Source: Alphaproteobacteria bacterium (lineage in GTDB: Bacteria; Pseudomonadota; Alphaproteobacteria; UBA828). Taken from it: a stretch of 32,366 nt of DNA. Below are positions 25,620 through 32,366 of the stretch, in pieces. A program made the position numbers and the translations under genes. Positions within the stretch are counted from its first letter, which is position 1, and each line of letters starts with the position of its first letter. The DNA is taken from the NCBI GenBank assembly GCA_016869195.1, contig VGET01000009.1:1-32366 (forward strand), written 5' to 3'. Under the pieces are notes generated by a model. That model saw only the letters and a list, made by a program, of their open reading frames with translations. It did not search any database and was not told where the DNA came from.

Positions 25620-25752
25620 GAACAGCCTCCTGGCGGTTGGTCTGAGGGCGCCGCGCCGATTGTTCTTGTCAGATTCGGGCGTGGCGAGTGTATTCAGATT
25701 AGCCGAGGCACCGCCCGATTGCACCTGAATCCGGCCCTGAGGCCGGCTTGGC

Positions 25753-26157
25753 TCAGCCCCCGGGATTGAGTACCGGCGCGCGCGCTGAAACCTTGGCGCG
25801 CAGCGTCTCGGGCACGTCCTTTTCGGGCAGGTCGCCGGTCTTGTGTTTCAGGTATGTCTGAGCGAGGCGAATGAGCGCGGGCGCATCCTCGATCGACAGC
25901 TTGCTGAAGCGAAGGAGTGCCTTGCCGTGGCCCCGGACCGAGGCGTTGCACGGGCTCGGGCAGCCATTGAGACACGCCGTGCCACGCAGGGGAACATGGC
26001 CGCGCACGGCGTCATTGGCAGCCTCGACCGCGTCGTAGAGCGCTTCGCCGGCGGCTTTCTCGCCGGGCGGCACGCGCAGATCGCGCACACAGGTCCGGCA
26101 AATGAACAGTTTCCCCGCGTCCTTCGCCGCCACAGCCTTCGCTCCTTCAAGCTCCAA
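25753..26157 (-). CDS. DUF1636-like Cys-rich predicted metal-binding protein
   Basis: LFICRTCVRDLRVPPGEKAAGEALYDAVEA...VPLRGTACLNGCPSPCNASVRGHGK. Confidence 0.75.
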   Translation of the reverse strand: MELEGAKAVAAKDAGKLFICRTCVRDLRVPPGEKAAGEALYDAVEAANDAVRGHVPLRGTACLNGCPSPCNASVRGHGKALLRFSKLSIEDAPALIRLAQTYLKHKTGDLPEKDVPETLRAKVSARAPVLNPGG

Positions 26158-26228
26158 AACAGCGCGCGACGATAGACAAGCGCGGCCGACGGTGCATCAT
26201 CTTTCGAGCACGGTGGGGGAGGGTTGCT

Positions 26229-27191
26229 ATGGCGACGGTGGTACAGACGGATTTTGCCTGGGCCGACAATGCGATCGAACGCGGCATTATCGAGGGGGCC
26301 GGGCACAAGCTGGTGATCGGGCCCTCGGCCGCCCTGCCGCCGCCCGAGATCGAGATGCTCATTGCCGCAAATAGCCCGAGCGCCATCCTCACCTGCTGGG
26401 CTCGCATCTCCGACAAGGCAATCGCCTCCGCGAAGGACCTCAAGATCGTCGCGCGCTACGGCGTCGGCCTCGACAACATCGATGTGCCGGCCGCCACCGC
26501 GCGCGGTGCCTGGGTCACCAACGTGCCGGACTATTGCGTCGAGGAGGTCTCGGACCACGCGGTCGGCATGATGCTGGCTTGGGTGCGCGGGCTTGTCACC
26601 TTCGACCGTGAGGTGAAGCGCGGCAAATGGGATCCCTCGGGCGCGCGCCTGCGCCGTGCCGCAACCTTGACCGCCGGTGTGCTCGGCATGGGCCGCATCG
26701 GCCGCGCGACCGCGCGCAAGCTCGCCGGCATCGGGGTCGACGTGCTCGGCTATGACATCGCGGTCAAGGGCGGCACGCCGCATGCCGAGATGGTGAGCCT
26801 CGATCGACTGCTGCACGATTCCGACGTGATCGTCGTGCATTTGCCGCTGGACGACGAGACCCGACACTTCGTCGACGACGAGTTCCTGAAGCGGGTGCGG
26901 CCGGGCTCATTCCTGATCAATGTCAGCCGTGGGCCGGTCGTCGACAATGATGCGCTCATCCGCGCGCTCGATAGCGGGCCGTTGGCCGGCGCCGCACTCG
27001 ATGTTGTCGAAGGCGAGCCCAATCCGCCCGCCGCGCTCATTGCGCGCCCGGACGTGATCGCGACGCCGCACGTCGCCTTCTCGTCGGACGAGTCGCTCGC
27101 CGAGCTTCGTCGCCGCGGCGCCGAAGAGGTCGTGCGCGTGCTCTCAGGCCAGGCCCCGCAGAACCCGTGCAACCGGCCGAATGGACGGTAG
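26229..27191 (+). CDS. D-2-hydroxyacid dehydrogenase (CtBP-like)
   Basis: VARYGVGLDNIDVPAATARGAWVTNVPDYCVEEVSDHAVGMML, VLGMGRIGRATARKLAGIGVDVLGYD, PGSFLINVSRGPVVDNDALIRAL. Confidence 0.93.
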   Translation: MATVVQTDFAWADNAIERGIIEGAGHKLVIGPSAALPPPEIEMLIAANSPSAILTCWARISDKAIASAKDLKIVARYGVGLDNIDVPAATARGAWVTNVPDYCVEEVSDHAVGMMLAWVRGLVTFDREVKRGKWDPSGARLRRAATLTAGVLGMGRIGRATARKLAGIGVDVLGYDIAVKGGTPHAEMVSLDRLLHDSDVIVVHLPLDDETRHFVDDEFLKRVRPGSFLINVSRGPVVDNDALIRALDSGPLAGAALDVVEGEPNPPAALIARPDVIATPHVAFSSDESLAELRRRGAEEVVRVLSGQAPQNPCNRPNGR

Positions 27192-27260
27192 CGCGGGATT
27201 CGCTTCGTCTGGTCGCAGTCTTCTCCGCCATCTCGGCGTTCGCTGTCGGCACCTTCGGGT

Positions 27261-27366
27261 CGTCATCCTCTGGCGCGCCGAAGGTGCGAACGGAGGATCC
27301 ATGGTTCCGCGCGCGCGGGACGATGGATTCCACGGTCGGCGCCGACGCCGCCGTGGAATGACGATG
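27261..27366. repeat. Intergenic palindromic repeat between convergent genes
   Basis: cgtcatcctctgg...ggaggatccatgg...atggATTCCACGGtcggcgccgacgccgCCGTGGAATgacgatg: nested inverted repeats of the cgtcat...atgacg alphaproteobacterial type. Confidence 0.75.
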
Positions 27367-27414
27367 AGAGTCGAACAGGTCTCGCGGCGCTACGCGTCCC
27401 GTCGCACCTTCGAG

Positions 27415-29037
27415 CTACTCCGGCTCGCCCCAGGTCCAATCGGCAAACTGGTCGCGCAGCTTGGATTTGAGGAACTTGCCGGCCGGGTTCTTCGGAATCT
27501 CCGGCACGAAGGCGTAGCCGTCGGGTACCCAGAACTTGGCGAACTTGGCGGCGAGGAACTCGCGGAAGGCCTTGGGCTCGGGCGTCGCACCCTCCTTGAG
27601 CACAATGACCGCGAGCGGCCGCTCGTCCCATTTCGGGTGGGCGACCGCGATCACCGTTGCCTCCTTGACCGACGGGTGGCCCATCAGCGCGTTCTCGAGG
27701 TCGACCGAGGAGATCCACTCGCCGCCCGACTTGATCAGGTCTTTGGTGCGGTCGGTGAGCTTCATATAGCCCTCGGGATCAATGGTCGCGACGTCGCCGG
27801 TGATGAACCAACCGTCCGCGGTCCATTTGTCCTTCTGGCTGTCATCCGCAAAATAGCACGCGGCGATGAACGGCCCGCGCACCTGGAGCTCGCCCATGGT
27901 CTTGCCGTCCCACGGCGCGACGCCCTGCTCGTTCACGACGCGCATGTCGACGAACACGTTCGGCATGCCCTGTTTGGCGCGCAGCTCGTAGAGCAAATCG
28001 TCCGATTGCTGCTCGAGCGTGGGTTTCACCCGGCCGACTGTGCCCAAGGGGCTCATCTCGGTCATGCCCCAGGCGTGGATGACCTTGACGCCGTGTTTGT
28101 CGAGCCCGCGGATCAGGCCCTCGGGCGCGGCCGAGCCGCCGACGAAGGTGCGCAGGCCCGGCTGCAGCGCCCAACGGCCGGGCTCCTTGTCGAGCGCATG
28201 CAGGAGGCCGAGCCAGATCGTCGGCACGCCGGCGGCGAAGTTGACCTTCTCGCGCTCCATCAGGTCGAGCAGGCTCAGCGCATCGAGGTGCGGGCCCGGC
28301 AGCACCATCTTGGCGCCATGCATGATGCCGCAGAACGGCAGGCCCCACGAATTGACGTGGAACATCGGCACCACGATCAGCATCGTGTCGCGGCCGGAGA
28401 CGGCGATGGCGTCGGTCTGGCCGGCCACCAGCGTGTGCAGCACGATCGAGCGGTGAGAATAGGCGACGCCCTTGGGCTTGCCGGTCGTGCCCGAGGTGTA
28501 GCACATGCCGGCGGCGTCATTCTCGTTGAGCTCGACCGGTGATGGGGCTTCGGGCGCGTTGCCGAGGAAGGCCTCGTAGTCCTCATAGCCCGGCGGGATC
28601 GGCTTGCCGGTCAGCGACACGACGAACACGCGCTCGGCCTTGAGCTTCGCGCGTACGGGCTCGAGCAGAGGCAGCAGAACGTCGTCGACAAAGATGAAGC
28701 GATCCTCGGCATGGTTCGCGATGTATTCGATGTCGGTCGGGTGCAGCCGGAAGTTGAGCGTGTGGAACACGCCGCCGGCAAGCGGTACGCCGAAATAGCA
28801 TTCGAGATGGGCGTAGGTGTTCCACATCATCGTGCCCACCCGGTCGCCCTTTCTGAGGCCGGCCTTCTGGAGCGCGGCCGCGAGCCTCTGCGCGCGGCGG
28901 GAGAACGCCGCCATCGTGTAGCGATGGAGCGACTTGTCGGACAGGCGGGTGACCACCTCGCGCTGGCCGAACAGCAGCCGATTGCGCTCAAACAGATGAG
29001 CGAGCGTCAGCGGATAGTCCATCATCGTGCCGCGCAC
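27415..29037 (-). CDS. AMP-binding long-chain fatty-acid--CoA ligase
   Basis: MCYTSGTTGKPKGVAYSHRS, HAWGMTEMSPLGTVG, DGWFITGDVATIDPEGYMKLTDRTKDLIKSGGEWISSVDLENAL; likely start MMDYPLTLAHLFERNR. Confidence 0.95.
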   Translation of the reverse strand: MRGTMMDYPLTLAHLFERNRLLFGQREVVTRLSDKSLHRYTMAAFSRRAQRLAAALQKAGLRKGDRVGTMMWNTYAHLECYFGVPLAGGVFHTLNFRLHPTDIEYIANHAEDRFIFVDDVLLPLLEPVRAKLKAERVFVVSLTGKPIPPGYEDYEAFLGNAPEAPSPVELNENDAAGMCYTSGTTGKPKGVAYSHRSIVLHTLVAGQTDAIAVSGRDTMLIVVPMFHVNSWGLPFCGIMHGAKMVLPGPHLDALSLLDLMEREKVNFAAGVPTIWLGLLHALDKEPGRWALQPGLRTFVGGSAAPEGLIRGLDKHGVKVIHAWGMTEMSPLGTVGRVKPTLEQQSDDLLYELRAKQGMPNVFVDMRVVNEQGVAPWDGKTMGELQVRGPFIAACYFADDSQKDKWTADGWFITGDVATIDPEGYMKLTDRTKDLIKSGGEWISSVDLENALMGHPSVKEATVIAVAHPKWDERPLAVIVLKEGATPEPKAFREFLAAKFAKFWVPDGYAFVPEIPKNPAGKFLKSKLRDQFADWTWGEPE

Positions 29038-29185
29038 GGAGATCCCCCTCTTGATCTGCGCCGGCGGAACGCTCGGTGCCGCCCCGCCGCGCGGCGATCA
29101 TGCCCGAGGCGTGGTGGCCAAGTCCACGCACAGCAGCGTGTCACGGGGCTTGCCATGACCGGGGCGGGCCAGGGAGGATGGCGTC

Positions 29186-30061
29186 ATGAGCAGCGCTGAC
29201 AAAATCTACCTCGGCTACACCAAGGACGAGCTCGACGCCCAGTACAACAACCGGCGTCGCTATCCGCAGTTCCTGAGCTATTTCGAGACCTGGACGAAGT
29301 GGAGCGAGGCGACCCGGGCCGCGCTGCCCTGCCGGCTCGATGTGCCCTATGGCCCGACGCCAGCCGAGACACTCGACATCTTTCCCGCCGAAAAGGCCGA
29401 TGCGCCGATCCAGGTGTTCATCCACGGCGGCTATTGGTATTCGCTCGACAAGAGCCATGACAGCTTCGTCGCCGAGGGATTCCGACCGCACGGCATCGCG
29501 ACGGTCGTGATCAACTATGCGCTGGCGCCGACGGTGCGCATGGACGAGATCGCGCGCCAGAACCGCGCGGCACTCGCCTGGGTCTGGCGCAACGCGCGCT
29601 CGTTCGGCGGTGACCCTGCCAGGATCCATGTCTCGGGTCAGTCGGCCGGCGGTCATCTCGCCACTTTGATGCTTGGAACCGACTGGCCGGCTTTTGGCGC
29701 TGATCTGCCGGTCGATCTGGCGAAGAGCGGCTGCTCGATTTCCGGCATCTACGACCTCGAGCCGATCCGGCTTTGCTATCTGAATGACAAGGTCCGCATG
29801 GACGAGGCGGAGGCCCGGCGCAACAGCCCCGTGCATCAGCGCTATCCGGTGCGTGCACCCTTGATGTTCGTGTCGGGCGACATCGAATCGGCGGAGTATG
29901 CGCGTCAGGCCGAGCTGATGGAGAAGCTCTGGCATCGGCTGAACTATCCGAGCGAGATCGTCACGCTCAAGGGCTACAACCACTTCACCATGGCGCATCT
30001 CCTCAAGGAGCCGCCGAGCCGGCTGACCCAGGCGATCGTGCGCATGATGGGCATCACCTAA
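29186..30061 (+). CDS. Alpha/beta hydrolase (carboxylesterase/kynurenine formamidase-like)
   Basis: VFIHGGYWYSLDKSHDSFVAEGF, HVSGQSAGGHLATLMLG, LKGYNHFTMAHLL catalytic motifs. Confidence 0.9.
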   Translation: MSSADKIYLGYTKDELDAQYNNRRRYPQFLSYFETWTKWSEATRAALPCRLDVPYGPTPAETLDIFPAEKADAPIQVFIHGGYWYSLDKSHDSFVAEGFRPHGIATVVINYALAPTVRMDEIARQNRAALAWVWRNARSFGGDPARIHVSGQSAGGHLATLMLGTDWPAFGADLPVDLAKSGCSISGIYDLEPIRLCYLNDKVRMDEAEARRNSPVHQRYPVRAPLMFVSGDIESAEYARQAELMEKLWHRLNYPSEIVTLKGYNHFTMAHLLKEPPSRLTQAIVRMMGIT

Positions 30062-30079
30062 ACATACGGGGACGACACG

Positions 30080-31054
30080 ATGAGGCTGGCTCGCTATGTG
30101 CGCGGCGGCGCGCTTCGGCTTGCGGCGATTGACGACGGTGCGCTGATCGATCTGTTGGAGGCGCTGGGCGAGGGCCGGGGCCTAAGAGCCGCCGAGCGCG
30201 CGAGGCTCGCCGACATGACGGCATTCATTGCCGGCGGCAAGGCGTCGCTTGCCTTGGCGCGCAGGGCCATCAAGGCGAGCGAGGCGAAGGGCAAGGGCCG
30301 CCGGCCGCTCGCGAAAATCAAACTCAAGGCACCGGTCTCGCCCGGCATCGTGCTCTGCAGCGGCGAGAACTACTGGGACCACCGCGAGGAGAAGCCGCAA
30401 GTCACCGCGAAGGAGCCGGAGTTCTTCATCAAGATTCCGATCACCGGCACGATCGGGCCGGGCGAGCCGATTCTGCTCGACCCCATGGTCACCAAAAAAC
30501 TCGATTATGAGACCGAGCTCGCGATCGTGATCGGCAAGCCCGGGCGCCACATCTCGAAGGAAAAGGCGCTCGACCACGTCTTCGGCTACACGATCATGAA
30601 CGATGCGACCGCGCGTGATCGGCAGGTCAAGCTCCGGCCGGACGGCACCGCGGCCTACGCGCTTGGGCCGGGCAAGAACTTTGACACCTGCGCGCCCTTG
30701 GGGCCGATGATCGTGACGCGCGACGAGATTCCCGATCCGCAGTCACTCGCGCTCAAGACCAGAGTCAATGGCGAGCTGCGCCAGAACAACTCGACCGCCA
30801 AGATGATCTGGGGCGTGACCGAGCTGATCCATTTCTTCTCGACCTTCCTCACCCTCCAGCCCGGCTGGGTGATCTCGACCGGTACACCGGGCGGCACGGC
30901 CTGGGGCACGGACAAGGAGCTCGGCGGCCGGTTCTCCAACCGCACGGACATCGTTGCAGCCACGGCCTATCTGAAGCCGGACGATCAGGTCGAGTGCGAG
31001 ATCGAGGGCATCGGGGTGCTCAGGAACCCGGTGGCGCTTTGGCGTGCGAAGTAG
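30080..31054 (+). CDS. Fumarylacetoacetate hydrolase family protein
   Basis: LDYETELAIVIGKPGRHISKEKALDHVFGYTIMNDATARDRQ, GPMIVTRDEIPDPQSLALKTRVNGELRQ, STGTPGGTAWG. Confidence 0.94.
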   Translation: MRLARYVRGGALRLAAIDDGALIDLLEALGEGRGLRAAERARLADMTAFIAGGKASLALARRAIKASEAKGKGRRPLAKIKLKAPVSPGIVLCSGENYWDHREEKPQVTAKEPEFFIKIPITGTIGPGEPILLDPMVTKKLDYETELAIVIGKPGRHISKEKALDHVFGYTIMNDATARDRQVKLRPDGTAAYALGPGKNFDTCAPLGPMIVTRDEIPDPQSLALKTRVNGELRQNNSTAKMIWGVTELIHFFSTFLTLQPGWVISTGTPGGTAWGTDKELGGRFSNRTDIVAATAYLKPDDQVECEIEGIGVLRNPVALWRAK

Positions 31055-31085
31055 GGGGCGGCTCCCGAAAAAATAGTTGCTGGCG

Positions 31086-31116
31086 GATATTGCAATTGAT
31101 AATCGTTCGCAATATC
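31086..31116. promoter_or_regulatory. Candidate Fur/iron-responsive operator
   Basis: ATTGATAATCGTTCGCAAT (31095-31113), nested in a perfect outer dyad GATATTGC-N15-GCAATATC, just upstream of the iron-binding protein gene. Confidence 0.65.
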
Positions 31117-31146
31117 ATTTCTCTCAGCCCTTGATGCCTCGGGAGT

Positions 31147-32205
31147 TTGCCCATGTTTCCGCCTGCCCGTCTTGGAACCGCCGCCTTCGTCACGATGGCC
31201 GTTGGCGTCCTTGCGGCGCTAGGTCTGCCGTCCTCTGCCGTGCGAGCAGCCGACCAGGAGGTCAATGTCTATTCGTTCCGCCAGGAGCAACTGATCCGTC
31301 CGCTGCTCGACGCCTTCACCAAGGAAACCGGGATTGAGGTTCGCCTTGTCAGCGGCAAGGACGATGCATTGCTCGAGCGGCTGAAGGCGGAGGGGGAAAA
31401 TAGCCCTGCCGACATCCTCATGACCGTCGATGCGGGACGGCTCTACCGTGCAGTCGAGGCGGGCTTGTTGCAGCCTGTGACGTCGTCGACTCTCGACGCG
31501 TTGGTGCCGGCGCAATATCGCGAGCCGAGCGGGCTCTGGTATGGCCTGTCGGTACGCGCACGGCCGATCATGGTGGCGAAAGACCGCGTCGCGCCGGACT
31601 CGATCAAAAGCTACACCGACCTCGCCGACCCCAAATGGAAGGGCAAGGTGTGCGTTCGCTCGTCGGGCAGCGTCTACAACCAGTCCATGCTCGATGCGAT
31701 GATCGAGCGTGTCGGCGTGGAAAAGACCGAGGCCTGGGCCGCCGGTCTGGTCGCAAATTTCGCGCGGCCGCCGACGGGTGGCGACCGAGATCAGATCAAG
31801 GGCCTCGCGTCCGGCGAGTGCGATGTCGCGATCTCCAACTCCTATTATCTCGGCCAGATGACGACATCGAGTGATGAGGCGGAAAAAGCGGCGGCAGCGG
31901 CCACGCTCATCGTGTGGCCGGATCAAGATGCTGCCGGCGTCCACGTCAACATCTCGGGCGCCGGCGTGACCAAGAGCGCGAAGAACAAGGAGAACGCGGT
32001 CAAGCTGCTTGAGTTCCTGGCGGGCGACGCGGCTCAGGCGATCTATGCCGGCGACGTCTACGAGTACCCGCTGCGTGAAGGAATCGCGCTGTCCCCGGTG
32101 GTCGCGGCGTGGGGCACGTTCAAGGCGGACACGCTCGATGTGTCGAAGCTCGGCACCCACAATGCCGAAGCCCTGCGCATCGCCGATCGCGTCGGCTGGC
32201 GGTAG
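31147..32205 (+). CDS. Fe(3+) ABC transporter substrate-binding protein
   Basis: VNVYSFRQEQLIRPLLDAFTKETGIEVRLVSGKDDALLERLKAEGENSPADILMTVDAGRLYRAVEAGLLQ...KVCVRSSGSVYNQSMLDAMIE; signal-like N-terminus. Confidence 0.93.
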   Translation: MPMFPPARLGTAAFVTMAVGVLAALGLPSSAVRAADQEVNVYSFRQEQLIRPLLDAFTKETGIEVRLVSGKDDALLERLKAEGENSPADILMTVDAGRLYRAVEAGLLQPVTSSTLDALVPAQYREPSGLWYGLSVRARPIMVAKDRVAPDSIKSYTDLADPKWKGKVCVRSSGSVYNQSMLDAMIERVGVEKTEAWAAGLVANFARPPTGGDRDQIKGLASGECDVAISNSYYLGQMTTSSDEAEKAAAAATLIVWPDQDAAGVHVNISGAGVTKSAKNKENAVKLLEFLAGDAAQAIYAGDVYEYPLREGIALSPVVAAWGTFKADTLDVSKLGTHNAEALRIADRVGWR

Positions 32206-32366
32206 CCCGATGTTTATCTGGCTTGGCCTGAAACCCGCGGTCACGGTCGCCGCGATCCGGCAGCTGCGCAAGGACCTGCTGTCATTTCGGCACAGCCACG
32301 GCGGGAAGCACCCGAGTGTGATGGGCGGCAGCCCGCGAAGATCCAGCGGGCCCACTCTCGTGGCTC

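Noticed and set aside
24600-25769. 389-aa plus-strand ORF
   Set aside because: Antisense to the amidohydrolase, no domain recognised.
31219-32355. 378-aa minus-strand ORF
   Set aside because: Antisense to the iron-binding protein; only the last 150 bases are not covered and show no domain.
1-32366. CRISPR arrays, tRNA or rRNA genes
   Set aside because: No regularly spaced direct repeats and no tRNA/rRNA-like sequence recognised on reading; small tRNAs cannot be fully excluded without a scan.

Overview
High-GC, alphaproteobacterial-looking window (about 32.4 kb). From left to right it holds: the start of a membrane-anchored protein cut by the left edge; a PQQ/sorbosone-dehydrogenase-like protein; an HpnL/LPG-synthase-like membrane protein; a LysR - fdsGB (fused) - fdsA NAD-formate dehydrogenase operon; a DUF3553 protein; a chemotaxis/flagellar/CtrA-pathway island (chpT, cheA 5' part, fliF 5' part, flgJ, flgI, fliX, dksA, fliP, fliO, an FlhB-C-like protein, csrA); an SOS mutagenesis cassette (imuA-imuB-[vapB-vapC]-dnaE2) behind a GAAC-N7-GAAC LexA box; then ridA, an amidohydrolase, a DUF1636 protein, a 2-hydroxyacid dehydrogenase, an acyl-CoA synthetase, an alpha/beta hydrolase, a FAH-family protein and an iron-ABC substrate-binding protein behind a Fur-like dyad. 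The strongest signals are: (i) a CheA-type Hpt domain followed by a truncated-haemoglobin-like segment, cut off where it meets a head-on truncated fliF; each ORF reads on through the antisense of the other gene, so both look deceptively long; (ii) a 1-nt frameshift in chpT exactly at the conserved phospho-acceptor His; (iii) truncated flgJ and fliP in the same island; (iv) a VapBC module with its own dyad operator inside the imuA-imuB-dnaE2 cassette; (v) two different palindromic-repeat insertions carried in-frame inside dnaE2, with related hairpin repeats flanking ridA. All calls come from reading the sequence; no searches were run.
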